The notes under the pieces were generated by a model that worked only from the letters and a program-made list of their open reading frames with translations, was not told where the DNA came from and ran no database searches. A DNA stretch of 64,000 nucleotides from Leucocoprinus leucothites (lineage: Eukaryota > Basidiomycota > Agaricomycetes > Agaricales > Agaricaceae). This document shows positions 35,129-48,611 of this stretch, in pieces. Position 1 is the first letter of the stretch; the number at the start of each line of letters is the position of its first letter. Both the position numbers and the translations under genes were made by a program. Location: contig JAACJO010000020.1 of NCBI GenBank assembly GCA_013368445.1, forward strand, positions 434,001 through 498,000, given 5' to 3'.

Positions 35129-38100
35129 TCAACATACAGTTGAGTATTGGAATCTGTTTGAGAAGGGATTTACATAGAAGACATTACATACATCAAGCAC
35201 CATATCTGACTCCCAGTCCAGTGGCACAGTGGGTCCAAATTTTGGTAAGAGGTGAATACTCTGTGTGTTAAAGTTAATAGGAATAATGCTTGCCTTTCTC
35301 TAGCCAACCTCCTCCAGCACTTGTGATATCCAGTACAAGCCACTCACATGGTCAACCCAGGTTTGAGAAAAAGGTAGAAACCATTCTACATACCCAAAAT
35401 ATTTGAATTTGCAGCCACCTGGAAACTACAGCATTTGCACCTTTTCTGGGAGGGTAAAGACACAGTGTACTTGCACAATACCATGTCCTGTGTGATATAA
35501 GTCAGTAGTCCCCTCATCACATGACTCATAGCAATACCTACCACAAACACCAGCAATACCTCCATTATCTGTTATAGTGATGCTGGCCCAGTCCTAAGCT
35601 GGTGCAATAAGTATTGACTTGATCTTATCAAAGGAGACTCCTTCTCAGTAAGCAACCAAGTCATTTACAAAGTCAGAATATAATACAGTGATTATAGAAA
35701 TAAGACTTTAGTGATTGAGACCTTAAGAGACTTAAGTTCAATTCAACTTTGTTAAGATAAAGGCTCATATTGAGTCTCCACCTAACCAAGTAGAAACAAT
35801 GTTTCTCCTTGGTAGATGTCAATGGCTATTATATGATACAAGTCTGTATCTAATATTAACTAGGGTCAAGGGCTTCTAATGAAGAAGAGAAGCATACAGC
35901 TTTCTTAACACTAATTAAACTATATAAGACATGATCTGTCAAAGAAGCTTTAGAAGTTCTTCCTCGATCATCTGATAAGATCACAGGATAAGTCCAAATA
36001 TAGCACAGCTATATTTAACAATCACATGTCATTGAAATGTAAATAAAACAAAATGAGTCATAATAATCTTAGACAAATGAGACTAAATAAGACAAGAAAA
36101 TACAAGAACAAATAAAGAGAAAACATAATTGTGATATTATCTAGGTAAAACTAATATCAACTTCATATTGTAAAGGAAACAAATGCTAGATATAATCAAT
36201 ATATATAACATTATCACAGTTCACCAGCACTGTGTTGAAGCATCCAGAAACAGGGTGATTATACTTGTCCTTCAAAGGAGGGTCAATGTGTATAGAGTCC
36301 ACCACCAATGGACAAGATGGGTCAAGAGCATGATAGTCATGGCTAACAAACTTGATCCAGTGGTATACAGGAAGACACTGGAAAGGAATATGAATGGCAG
36401 GAGCTAGGGATTGTGTTTGTGCTGTACTGAGTGTTGGTTGCTGGAGTTGGACTACAAAGGTCTGTAGTGTGAGAGGAAGTCAACAGCACCATACTCTTGT
36501 TGTATCAGAGTAAGATAAACAGCCTTGTGTGTTGGATGCAAAGTCATGTGGAGGTTACATTGGAGAATGAGTGAGGGAACATAGCAAGGACATGGGACAA
36601 TAGGTGTAGAAGTATGCTTGAGTGACTGTTTGATGTACTTCTCATAGAGCATCATCTGTTCACATCAATCAAGCCATTTTATCATTTAAGGGTATTTGTC
36701 CTTGGTATTGGTTGCTCTATATGCATCCTTGGCCATGTCAATGTGCAGATGCTCCATGTATTTGGTATTGAAGTTGTCCAGGGACCCAAAGCAGTGAATG
36801 AGGAAGAGGTAGTGGTTGAGGAGGTGAAGCTTCAGGTTGAAATGATCACAAATATTCAGGTCCATGAAGACCATCCAACACTTCTGGAATCTGTGAAGGG
36901 TGGTAGACAAGCTATTTAGGGTATCAGATGAGTGAATTGGGTATTTCACAAGGTACTAAAAATCCAGGCTGGCACAAACAGCCTTCACGGGTTTAGTTGA
37001 GCTCACATCACCTGGTAATTGAACATCCATGACAAGGCTGAGAAGAAAATGGCACATCTAATCATGTTCCACCCCAGTAACCCTGGAAAGTCCAGAGATC
37101 CCCTTGAGGAACAGGCAGATGTGGTGGTTCAAAGGTAAACATGTACACCAGCAATTGATCTTGGTGGGTCTGATAGCCAACTTGAGCCATGATAAAAGAT
37201 GCTTGATAAACCCTTGATAGAGCTGATAGAGAATATCAGGTGTAATAGAGGAATAGATGTTGATGAAGGGAAGGTGCCTCCAGAATGGGTCCTGGACAGG
37301 CTTAATTTCAACATGAGAGCAAGCCTTTCAGAATGCAGCTGCTCTGTTGCTAACCTGGGATAGTGCTTTATGAATAGGGCTAACTTCATGAGGCCCCAGC
37401 ACACTTCCCTTATTTCCCATCCCTTTTTGTGGTACTAGGTAGATAGGGCACCTACTGTTCTTCATCAGCATGACTAGACATTGCTCGGGATAATCACCAA
37501 CATATGCAGCAAGAATTGGATAGCAGCAGCACACTGCCCTGTCCCCACTTGTGAGTGTGATGCCTATTCAACCAAGCATCTCAAGAGGCTTGACAATTGA
37601 ATGTATGCATGCATGAAACAAATTTGCTACTGCATGTTGTCTTGATGACTTATTGCCAATGTGCTTGAGTTTTGATGTAGGGAGGTAGACTAGGAGGACC
37701 TGTGCTTGGTGAGAAGGCTTTCAATGGATGTGTTTGGGTATGTTCCCAAGGGTCATATATATGGGGTATATTACAACATTACAAAATGTCATCAATTGCA
37801 CCTTGTCTGATGAGAGAATGATAGGGATAATAGTTGCTTCATGGTCTCCTGTTGCCTTTTCAACCTCAGCCTGGCAAGGAGAAGGTCAGCATAAGTTTAA
37901 TATCATCAGACAAACCCTCACCTGAGTTTTCCACCACCAATCTCCTGTGTTCATCTCATGATACATGTGAGATGTCATGTCTTCATCAGAAAAATGGTGC
38001 TCAGGCTCCATGATCAAGTCATCTGCCAGCTCAGGGTCTCTCCACAGTTGCTTGAGGCAATCAACTATGTCCTAAGAGCAGAGGACAACAGCCTCACTGT

Positions 38101-39000
38101 TGAATGTCACCTCTTGTTATAGAAACTGAGGCCTTTCAGGAAGCATATTGATGATAAGCATGAAGTTCTTATACAGTCTTGTATGAGAGCTTCAATCCCT
38201 CACTGAACTGTATTTAGTTGTTAGACCACTGCCCCAGCCATTTACTCTGTTAGGTAACTTACCCCTTTAATTGATAAGAGAGCTGACACATCAGAGGAGC
38301 TTACCCCTGGAAGCTTGGCACATTTGGCCAGATCCCAGTCCATCTTCAAAGCGAGAGGTGCATATGGATTTGGCACACAGTTTGACTTCTTGTGAATCTC
38401 AGATGCATAACAGGCATCAGGGTCCTTCAATTCTTCTATAACACACCTGGCTTATGAGTTTTGGTGCTTTTCAGTATACCAAAAAGTACATGCTGGTTTA
38501 AGCCCATGGCCTTCATCAATGAGTGGGTGTTCAAGGGTGCTATGGGCTTGTGAAGACACAAGGTTGGGATCCTCATCATCAACAGAGTCCTCATTTTCAG
38601 GTTCAGGCAGCCTTGGTACCTTGTCACTGTTGGGAACCAGTGCTGGACCAAGCATAGAAGCTTCTTCTACAAGTGCTGCAAAATCCAAATTGTGTGGTTG
38701 GTCTTCCTCATCTGATTTCCATTCAAGCTCTTCATCAGTCTCATGCTCCATAGGAGCAACTGCCTCTGGTTTAAAAGCTGTCATATTATGAATTATGGGG
38801 GATTGGGAAGATCAAGGGGATTGTGCATCAGAATCTGATGGCATGTGAGGAGCTACTTGAGATGCACCCTGAACTTCCTGCTGGAGTCATTTTCAATAGC
38901 ATTGATAGAGCTCATCCATGCTCTTTGTGAGGTGGGAGCTGAGACAACCCTGTACCTTGAATATAGTGTTGCACTCTGAGCACTTGAACACCTGTGCTCC
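35129..39000 (-). pseudogene. Plavaka-type transposase, degenerate
   Basis: Read on the minus strand this matches the layout of basidiomycete Plavaka (CACTA-superfamily) transposases. A cysteine-rich start (KCSECNTIFKVQGCLSSH) lies near 38980; an acidic linker at 38780-38560; DWDLAKCAKLPG near 38340; a core including PIYMTLGNIPKHIH near 37720 and YVGDYPEQCLVML near 37490; HIDMAKDAYRATNTKD near 36720; and a C-terminal part after the solo LTR, with FGYVEWFLPFS near 35370, SIHLLPKFGP near 35255 and NVFYVNPFSNRF near 35185, stopping at 35129. Numerous stops and frameshifts are present. A family I solo LTR (35570-36210) splits it. Family assignment is by motif recollection. Confidence 0.75.
35570..36210 (+). 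mobile_element. Solo LTR of family I in Plavaka gene
   Basis: A 641 bp, somewhat degraded copy, TGTTATAGTGATG...ATATATAACA, with a perfect duplication TTATC (35565-35569 and 36211-36215). Confidence 0.88.
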
Positions 39001-40427
39001 ATGGTATATGAAGGTGTATATTTAAGGGAAAGGCATTGAAAGGATGTGTCAGAGAAATTGAGTACAAAAGGTGTGTCCACTTACAAGCCACATTGCATAC
39101 TTCTCTCTCTATCTTTTCTACCACTTTGTTCATGCAGTGCTGCCCACACCAAAACATGCACTCCCCCTGAATTCCCCTTATCCCTACTATCCATCCATCA
39201 TGTTGCAGAATGGAGATGGTAACTTGATTGATGAACAAATCTGCAATTTACAGGCAGCTCACTATCAGGCTAAGAGAGATAGAGAAGAGCATGAAATCCT
39301 AGAAGCCCTGCCAAGTAAGCATTTTATTTACCAATGTCATACATAAGATACTCACAATTACACTAGCAGGGGTCTGTAAAGCAAAGAAGACAGCCCTGCA
39401 GAACAAAGGTAAGCTATATGCTATGGAATTGCAGACAGGGACTCACCATGATTGCACTCAGGATGGCTTGTCAGTGGTCCAAGTAAGTGTGGCCCAAAAT
39501 GGCAGCCAATGTGTCAGAACAAGAGCCTAAACCTACTAAGAAAACCTGTAAGTTGGATATATGTGTGTTTTTGGCACGTATACTCACCTCTTTGTGAGAA
39601 ACCAAGGGGCCAGTGGATAGAGACAGAGGTACAAAGAAGAAGGGCTCACAGGGTGACTACCAATCAGTTTTGTCATCCATCACATGCTGACTAATGACCT
39701 CCCTTGGCTCTCACCACTGATAATCTCAGCCTCCACTGTGACCTCAAGTTCTCACAAGCACAAAAGGTACATATTTTCATTTATGACCTTGACTACTAAC
39801 TTCTGACAGTTGTTCTACAGCCTGAGCATACATATTCTAAGAAGAACAAGGGGAAGGCTCAATGCTGTGAGAGTTTATCAGCTGAAGACAATGAGAATGC
39901 CTTGCCTTCAGAGGAGAGCTCAGAGGCTTCCTCTGAGGATGGAGCAGAGGAGGAAGATGATCCTGAGGCAGATTTTGAGAGAGAGGTGCATAATTCACAT
40001 TGTTAATCTCCACTGCCCTTACATCCAGCACACCTAGAAACACCATGTGCAATCCTCCACCAGCAAGGAGTCCAGCATATCCTCAATCTTTGACTCAGAT
40101 TTTAACATGGAACATGCCAGTGCTAGCCTTAGTGGATCCTCTCACAAGAATACAACATCAATGTTCAATCATAACTGGCTAGCTCCCAGCAGCGAACCTG
40201 AGTTGGAACCTGGGTCTCCTGCTACCACCTCTGACAAAATCAATGGCAGCTCTAAGATACTAAAAAGGGAAGGAAAAAGGCAGTAAGTTCTCAGTTTCTG
40301 ACTTGGATATCTCAGTCTTCTCTAGACTACTAAGTGCAGCATTGTATTTGAAAATGAGATGTACTGCTCATTGCCTGAATTTATATAGCTGTCCTGATAT
40401 ACACAACAGTGTCCCCAAGTCCATGGG

Positions 40428-41037
40428 TGTCATGACCTGACCTGCCTGCATGGCCCAGCTGGCATATACTCCATCTTACCTTCACATTTCTAACTTAAAA
40501 CTTCTATCATATTCTCTTTTCACTCCTGTCTCCTCACCTCTGCTTGCTTCTACTCAACTCACTCCACTCTTCTTTCTTACCCTGTATCTTCTTGCACATT
40601 GTATCCAGACTTTCACACATCATGTCATTCATAGCCTCCTCCAATGTTTCAGACATTCTTATCTTCTAGCCTTTCTGATATGTTGGACACCATTCTTATC
40701 CTCTTATTCTTTTTCTGCAATGTTTTTGTTATTCATTTTCTGACCCTATCTGCTGTATCATATATAAGTAGCCAAAGTTGTACCATATTCCTCAGTCTGA
40801 TAATTGAATAAGTCACATGTTACTACCTTGTCTGACCTCTGCTCGCTCCTTGCCCTCCCATCTCTATCCATTGCCAAAATCTGGGTCAGTGTTAGTAGTG
40901 GCACAACACATAAGTTGAGGCCAAGACCTGCTCCTGTGTTCAACAACCAGATCAGTCATCTCTGCTCCTCTGTCCTAGACATCCAGTCTTGAACATCAGC
41001 TCTGTACATCCATCCTTAAGTAACCCAGTTCTTGACA
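40428..41037 (+). mobile_element. Solo LTR related to LTR-D
   Basis: A 610 bp LTR, TGTCATGACC...TTCTTGACA, with a perfect duplication ATGGG (40423-40427 and 41038-41042). It shares the tatataagtagc box and downstream sequence with LTR-D at 61614-62161 but is diverged in the first half. The stretch has a T/C-rich first 300 bp. Confidence 0.8.
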
Positions 41038-41439
41038 ATGGGGCTGCTTCCACCCCACTATTGAGAAACAATGTGCTTGTGGGATGTCCTTGGCCTGCCT
41101 ATCTGAACATCAAGAAGAAGATCGGACTTAAGAAACAGCACCTCCATGTCAAGGCACTTGGTCACCAAGCTACCAATATCTGCAAGCTCAGGGTAGTAAC
41201 CACTCATGCATTCATCAAAGCCAAGAACTTTGAGGGATGCCAGAGTGAGGTGATGCATGAGACAGCAAGCATCCTCTCATGGGAAAACCCAGAGGATGAA
41301 GAGTTTCAGCTACTTAGATGGCAGATTGATGAGGATGAAACATATTGCACAGAGACTGGTGATTGGGTGAGTGCCCTCATCCTCTGATTATTTCTATGAT
41401 CCTGATACATAACAAGGCCATGGATCAGATTTCGCATGC

Positions 41440-41983
41440 TGTCACAATCTGCAATCACAACCTCTCCAACTCAATCTCCAACTATTCTTTCAACTTCCAA
41501 TTTCCACAATTTTCATTATCTACTATTTCTATAAATATTTTGCAGCCTATTTCTACTCATCATTCTATCCTTTTTCATTTGCACTCATATTCATTTCCGC
41601 CATTCCATTTCTGTTTGTTGTTCTCCATTGCATCACATCTATCATTGTCTATTTATCTTTTGTTTATCTGTTTATTCATTTATTGTCACACTGTGAGTTT
41701 TGCAATATTTATGTGTTATTTGTCCAATTTTGTGTTATCTTAAATATGTTGCTGCTAGCTCATGTATTACCCATTCTGAATATTGACTAAGATTCCACTC
41801 TGACTCCCTATCCATTATTCCTTCAGTGTTGAATTCCAATTCACACTGTCTGTCATCTTCCTCATAGACCAAATCAGTTGATGCAATATTGGAAGGGCAC
41901 AGCACATATGCTGAAGCCAATGACTGATCTCTCTATAACTTTTGCCTGCTTAAGTAAGTGCTGGTAATTCACAAATCTTGATA
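41440..41983 (+). mobile_element. Solo LTR of family IV
   Basis: A 544 bp copy of the family IV LTR in sense orientation: TGTCACAATC...CTTGATA, the end one C-to-T change from CTTGACA. Flanks CATGC and CATAT differ only by two transitions, consistent with a decayed duplication. It keeps the self-priming sequence ATTCTGAATAT. Confidence 0.75.
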
Positions 41984-42710
41984 CATATATACACCCTTAT
42001 GTACTCTGCAGCTACTATTCATATTGCCCATTTCACTGTCAGGGATGGGGCTTGCTGTGCTCACTGTGTCTGGCACCTGTTGGAAAGTAACTTGTTTGTT
42101 TTCCCTAGTTGATGGGGTCTCAATGTGTAAGGAGTAGTAGGATTCTTTCAGAGTATCTTTTGGCACCACCACTGGTGTTTCTCTAGGAGGCCTGGATTAT
42201 TGATTCAACCAATATATATCTGAACCCTGTGCTTGTCAAGATCATCCATTGTGTATGGTTCAACACTCCAACCACCCTTGGCATGCAATACATTGAATAT
42301 TATACTTTGTTGCATACTGGCAACTCCAACAGGGAGTTTATGATTCCATTAGTTGCATTAACATCAACAGCAGCAAGCCTTAACTGTTTCTTCTTACCTT
42401 ACTCTGTTCTGAGAGACCACCCATAGGTTCATGCTGCTCTCCACATGTAGAGGACAGGGGATTTCATTGACAAACCTTTCAAGGGAGAAAAATTCACTCC
42501 CATCTATGAATTGCACATCAAATTCCTCAAACCATGAAGCAGAAAAACAGTGTTGCTTTCCACTCTGTTATGTCATGCCTTTACAAGGCAGTTTGATAAT
42601 GTTTCACCTTCATGACTTGCTAAGTGTACTGATGGATGGCCACCCTAGAAATAATGACATTGGAACTGAAGGTCAAGGGGCTGGCAGCATGGATCCCTTC
42701 ACACTATAAC

Positions 42711-45700
42711 ATTAGTGCATTTGCATTGTAGTAAAGTGTTCTATTGTATAGTTTTGTAATCAATTTTGTGTGTATTGTTAATCCCTGGTGTGATTATCAT
42801 ATGAGCTATCTGAGAAAATTGGCTCCTTACTGAGTTTTATGACCTACATACTGCACACATATTGATGCATATTGGGTGCTTATATTGTGTAGCCTATCCT
42901 AAAAAACAATACCATTTCCTGATTATCCTAATTATCCTCACTGATACTGATCACATGTGTTACCTAAGGTAGAGCCAACACAATGTGGTCTACATCATGT
43001 GATGAAAGTGTGATGAAAGTGTTACAATTGTGGTAGAAAAAGACAAATGTAATTGGGGCACCTATATAAGTGGATTTAGAATAAATCTGGCTGCAAGAAA
43101 AATTGCATTACCCTGATAGTAAACTTTTGTTGCAGCCAGAATTTGGATACTTCAACTTGCCTTCATGCCCCACCAACATTAGTATTAACACTGAATAAAT
43201 TGATTTTCACTCTCTGGCTAGATCACCTCCACTGACTCACTCTCTCATTGTCATTTACATTCAGTATCACCTCAAATACAAACTTGAGTCTATATGGCAT
43301 TTTCTGGGGCCTGAAAGAGGAAGTATAACCCAGTTAATAACCTCAATGGCTATATACACCTTCATGAGAAGAGGAGGAAAAGGGGGAAACACAAGTCTTC
43401 AGGCAAAGAGAATAGGGTCAGTCTATATTTGAAGAACTCCAGAAACATGTGCTAGTTATCTATCTACACTATAGACTCCATTGTCTCAATCCTCAGGATC
43501 CCTGATGCCCTCTGAGGCTATAGTCACAAACCCAGCTTGAGAACCACTGCTTGATGTCACTCTGATCAATGAAACATAGCCCAAAGTGACAGATCTCAAC
43601 CTCATCATTATTTTGAGAGTCACCAATCTGTGATGGTGTTACCCACTCTGGCATTGATGGGGTAGATGAGCTGTCACCTGTGGGAGCAGACTGTAGCAAA
43701 ACAAGTGCATCAGGAAAAACAGTCCAACTAGATCCAATGTAATTTACCTGAGAAAGCACTTGAAAAGCTAGATAAGCCTTTAATTTGAGCAATATGATCA
43801 ATACAGATAATAAGGTCAATTCAGAAGGTATACTGTTAATTGTCATGCACATCTGCAAGCATAATGGTCAAGTAATGGATGATAAGCTGATGATAAGGAT
43901 TAATCAATGACAGCCTCCACTCTGAAAAACACTAATAATCAAGCTGTTTACTTACAAAAGGGTGTGTTTATGATCAATGCAGGACAGATTTATAGGTACT
44001 AGTACAACACGGTACATAGAAATAGGGACAAGAGGAAATAATAGAACTATTCTAAACAACATCTGGTTCCTGAAGCTGCTGAAGTTACCCTTCCTTTATC
44101 CCAACATTTTATTCTGACAAACTTTGAGCTGTAGAATGCATACATCCAGGAGTGGAGCAGAGCACACAACAGTGCATGTATTCAACCTGCATGATTGGAC
44201 TGTTAGAATAAGCATTGACTATGGCATCATTCTGTTGGTGCTAGTGGTTTAGACTGGGGGCCAAAGGAACCCAGGTAAGGGATGATGTATTTGAGGTGGA
44301 ACATGACAAGGTTATAACCTTGCCATGTTCATAACTATATACATGAGCACATGGACCAACTGTATAGTACATAAACAAAGATAAGCAAACACATGGTACT
44401 ACACAATACAAGCAAATATGAAAGTATTACTAATATCCAGAGTCAATGGCCAAGGAGGCTGAGATCACCAAGGACTCTGAGACCCCTGAGAAGACTGAAT
44501 GTGGCCAAGATGGCTGACTTACCCAAGATGACTGAGTCCAGTCAGATTACCCTCCTCTAACACAGACAGGGACACATGTCAGACCAACATTTGCACAGTG
44601 AAGGCATGCCTTCATGCTAGGTGGGTATTCACATTTGACCTCAATTTTCTGTAACACTCACAAGCCCTGGTGGATATGTTAATAAATCAATATATCAGTC
44701 AGCTGCCCAAGGTTAACCTGAACCCAGGGCATCAGTAATGGACATACCTTTTATGGAGATGAAAACACAGATATATGTCACTGTGCTCATCATGACCCCA
44801 ATTGAAGGCACACTGAGTGAACCTCACATTCACTCATTCTCAGCCATCCTATTTGGATTCTTGAGGGGAAAAGGGAGATAGCAGGAGGGTCAGCAATGAA
44901 AGCAAGGTGATCTTCCTTTGTATAATCCCAGGTGGGTGGTTGACAGCAGCTGCATGTGCTGTGGCAGGGCTCCTTGGGTCCCACTGGGCAGAGTCTCAGC
45001 CATAGGGGATATATGTGTGGGAAAAAAGGTGGGAAGCAGTCTATAAGGTTGAGTGAGTCCTTGTGTAATGTAGAGTATGGCACTGGAAACAAATCCTGCT
45101 GTGTTGTAGCAGTGGAACCTTTGAGATGATAAAGAATGCTGGACCTAGCAACTGAGGTGGACATGTTGTATATGTATATTTGACATTGATCCTGCTGCTT
45201 ACCTTATCTGTTGATGGGGTCAGCCACCAGCACCAAGTCATGGTCAAAGACTCTTGCCCAGTGGTCATTGGTACCAATCCTCACACTGGCTGTTCATCTG
45301 TGAAATACAAGAGACTCCATTCATTATGCCTATTTGCTTCTTACTTGCACTACCAGTCTTTGTGCATTACAATCAACAACTTGTGTATAATACTACATTT
45401 CATTTCTGCAATAATTCTGGGACTCCCAGATCTGAGCAAACTAGGCATTTATTCTTTGCTGATTATGAGTGAATACAGACTGTGAGCCTGTACTGTAAAA
45501 AGTCAGAGGGATTTGGCACAACACCAGATATTAGGTACAAATGAGTCTGTTTTGCCCCTGGATCTGGAGAATATAGACCTGATTTGGATGCCCCCTGCTT
45601 TTTGGGCTGACACCAGCATATTCAGCTTTATCCTCCCCAAAATGCATGGGAGGTTTTTCCTGATGTGCTTATCAAGAACCCGAAATTCAAGAAGGAAGTG
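42711..45700. other. Unrecognised intergenic sequence
   Basis: No recognisable gene. There is a TATA-like cctatataagtgg near 43060. Minus-strand open frames at 43493-43858 (121 codons) and 44790-45164 (124 codons) lack motifs I know; the second is Pro/Ser-rich, with a Cys-rich patch (CSCCQPP). GT/AG-like boundaries near 45220 are suggestive of an old intron but not convincing. Confidence 0.4.
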
Positions 45701-45711
45701 ATGGGAATGAG

Positions 45712-47660
45712 ATGCCCAATATTACAGAGATCAATAATAGTGATGATGAAGTGGTACAAAGGAAGCCCAAAGGCTGTTTTGAGTTTCCACCAACAAAAAC
45801 TCAGGCTGAGGAGGCACTCATGGACCTTGGTCATTTATTGAGACTGCCAAGAAAGGATAACCAGCAGTCATACAAGAACCCCAGGTTTGATAAGAAGACC
45901 ATAAAAAGACTGGAGGAAATGGAAATGCTCTGCAGGGAATATCTGAAAAGACTTGAAGAAGGGAAGGATGGGGAGGGGAAGTGGATTAAGGCATCAGTTG
46001 ATGTTGCAAAGATTATTGGGAGTACAGCTGTAGGATCAAAGAAGCCTGGGGTGAAAAAGGCCAGAAATCTTTGCAGATGGCTTCAGGAGTTCATTAATGA
46101 ACACAAGGAAATTCCAGTCATTGATTGGAACACAATGGGGCAGTCATTAATTGATGATGATGACTTTGCAGAAGAGATTCATGCTCATCTGTGCTCACTG
46201 GAAGTAAAGGATGAAGACATCTGTGCTGCAGAAATAGTGTTATTTTTGGATACACCCAAGATGCTCAACCCACTTCAATGCACACAGATGATGTCACTCA
46301 GCACAGCAAAACTGTGGATGAAAAAATTGGGGTATCAATGGGGATATGACCTCAAAGGGCAATATGCTGATGGTCATAAGAGGAAGGATGTGGTCAGATA
46401 TTGACAAAATATTTTTCTGCCACAGATAAAGGAGCTTGGGGCAAGAATCTGCAAATGGTCATCAAAAGATGGGTCACCTATCCCAACACCTCCTAGAGTC
46501 TGTTGGGCTGTCATCTGGTTCCATGATGAGTCCACATTCTTTGCAAATGATCGACACCATAAAAAGTGGATTCATAAAGATGAAACAGCTATGCCTTATG
46601 CAAAGGGAGAAGGACCTTCATTGATGGTTGCCCACTTCATTTCTGCCAAGTATGGATGGCTTGAATTCCCAGATGGAAAGGAAACAGCACAAGTTCTCTT
46701 TTGGCCAAGAAAAGGAAGAGATGGATATTTTCCTAATATTAATATCTGTACACAGATGAAAACAGCTATGAAAATTCTCAAGAAATATTACCCAGACAAG
46801 GATCATGTTTCTTCATTTGACAATGCTTGAACCCACTCCGAGCAATCTGAAATGGCACTTTCTGCACTCAAGATGCCAAAAGGGGTTTTGGACAGTTTTG
46901 GTGTTGATGTCAATGATCTTGATGAAGGGGGAAACCCTAATATGGACTCAATGGGAAAACCTTGAAGAAGAGGATCCAAATAGGGAATGGCTGGTTTGCC
47001 AATGGCTCTGAGCAGGAGTTTTATTTTCCAGAGGGACATGAACAAGCAGGAAAATTCAAGGGGATGGCAAACATTCTTGCTGAGTGGGGTTATCACCAAG
47101 CCTATGATCTCAATGCACAGTGCCCAGGAGGTCTTAGCCACTGTCCAGAGTAAACAACAGACTGCTGCTGCCACTGGCTGATGTTTAGCCAGCCTGATTT
47201 CATACAGGCTGGATCAATCATTGAAGACAAAGCTGATAGCCAAGGCTTCTAGGTAATTTCCCTCCCTAAATTCCACTGTGAATTGAACCCAATTGAACAG
47301 TGTTGGGGATATGCAAATCAGAAGTACCACTTGCTCCCCACTTCTTCAAATGAAGCAGACCTCAAGAAGAATATGATCTCTTCCTTTAAAGAGGTTCCAC
47401 TACTCTGTATGCACCAGTAATGCTTCTACAATGTATTCCACCATCTCTCAAGGTCTCATTCATAATTCACAGGTTTGTGACACACTCTATGAGATTTATA
47501 GATGCATACTGGAAGACACTCAATGGAAAACAGGCTGCTTGGGTTTGTAAAAAATATTGAGGGCATTGCATAATCCCAGAAACTATCCTGGCTGAGCTTG
47601 AAGATGCCAATATTGCTTGATAGACTTATACCAAACATATATCCTTTGTATTCCCTTTTC
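45712..47660 (+). pseudogene. DDE endonuclease-type transposase, degenerate
   Basis: The N-terminal helical region (DLGHLLRLPRKDN; KARNLCRWLQEF; STAKLWMKKLGYQWGYDLKGQ) runs in one frame to 46404, where a TGA interrupts KRKDVVRY-QNIFLPQ. The catalytic core follows: WFHDESTFFANDR (first Asp, near 46520), AKGEGPSLMVAHF, KKYYPDKDHVSSFDNA (second Asp, near 46820), then after a frameshift near 46960 FANGSEQEFYFPEGHE, a CCCHWL patch, and LPKFHCELNPIEQCWGYA (catalytic Glu, near 47290). This arrangement is typical of a family of large DDE transposases widespread in Agaricomycetes. Stops at 46404, 46830, 47154 and 47251 inactivate it. No terminal repeats were found. Confidence 0.8.
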
Positions 47661-48337
47661 ACCACTCATGATTAGACAATATTCTATTGTTCATTAATGG
47701 TATTTCTGTGGTCAAGTTATGGCTGTCACATAGCACATGATGTGAATCACATCAGGTCAGCTCTATCTTACTTATTCAACTGATTAGATGCTTTCCCTAG
47801 CATATCCAGGGCAATAAGAAAAGAAGGGTTTTACTGATGTAGTATCATACATAGCTCAGGATAATTTGGAGTAATATTCTTCTAAGATCTCAGCCACTAC
47901 CTTCCACTTGGACTTTTCACAGTCCTTGTCATCACCTACAAAAGTTAGAACCAGGCATCTATGTTGAAACACATAGGTGTAATTAATCTACAATACAATT
48001 GACAACTTGTAATGTCCCATGAAACAGCAAGACACCCACAATGCAAAAACTATATTGCTGCACTACTGCTACACACCCACTACACCACCACTACACACCC
48101 ACTACACACCTGCTACACACCCACTACACTACTGCTACACACCTGCTACACACTCACTACTGTACCTTCAAATAGATCTTGTCCTATTGCTGTTTCCCTA
48201 CAAAAAATGAGAATTCAGCACATCTTCCATGTTGATGATGTGTCTGCTAATGGATGGTGATGTGGAGTAAATTTTTGACTCAGAGGGGCAGGGTATCTCA
48301 AGGCAAATATGCTGTATTATGTTATATTGGAGGCTGA
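47661..48337. other. Non-coding stretch with CTACACAC microsatellite
   Basis: No gene seen. At 48057-48165 there are about ten short units such as ctgctacacacccactacac, similar to repeats at 33236-33330. Confidence 0.6.
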
Positions 48338-48385
48338 TGAAGAGGCAGAAATGGGATTGTTAAGGTAATAAAGGGAATGTAGTTA

Positions 48386-48595
48386 CAGTGGCTCAAAAAA
48401 CTGTCCCAATGTTTTCGCATTTTGGACATATTTGCTAATACCAGGGCAGATATATGGCCTAGCATCCTGAAAATATTCACACAGGTACCTTGACATATTG
48501 GGCGCATATATTCCCATGATCACATGACCTTGTCCATCAATGAATTAATAATGAATTATCGAAAATATCTACTCATTGGGACAGTTTTTTGACCC
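48386..48595 (+). repeat. Left terminal inverted repeat of Tc1 element
   Basis: Starts CAGTGGCTCAAAAAACTG. The 19-mer TCAAAAAACTGTCCCAATG at 48393-48411 recurs inverted at 48574-48592 within the same arm, giving four candidate transposase sites per element. Confidence 0.9.
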
Positions 48596-48611
48596 TCTGT
48601 TATCTACCTAC

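Larger units (their letters stand above)
39200..42710 (+). pseudogene. DUF6532-like, intron-rich gene remnant
   Basis: ATG at 39200 begins MLQNGDGNLIDEQICNLQ, followed by exon-like blocks bounded by GTAAG/CAG pairs (for example 39314-39367, 39409-39459). Further blocks are acidic and Ser-rich (SSEDGAEEEDDPEADFE near 39935). After an LTR at 40428-41037 comes a block GCPWPAYLNIKKKIGLKK to ETGDW (41040-41365), then an LTR at 41440-41983, and a last block (VWFNTPTTLGMQYIEYY; FIDKPFKGEKFTPIYELH, 42240-42525) that resembles the end of DUF6532 proteins, common near transposons in mushrooms. Function unknown. It is divergent from the Plavaka gene with about 200 bp between starts. Stops at 42424, 42449 and later. 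Confidence 0.5.

Noticed and set aside
38519..38791. Ser-rich plus-strand ORF of 90 codons
   Set aside because: It is the complement of the acidic linker of the Plavaka transposase.
44790..45277. Cys-rich minus ORFs as a KDZ transposase start
   Set aside because: The cysteines do not form a recognisable cluster, and there is no downstream transposase core on that strand.
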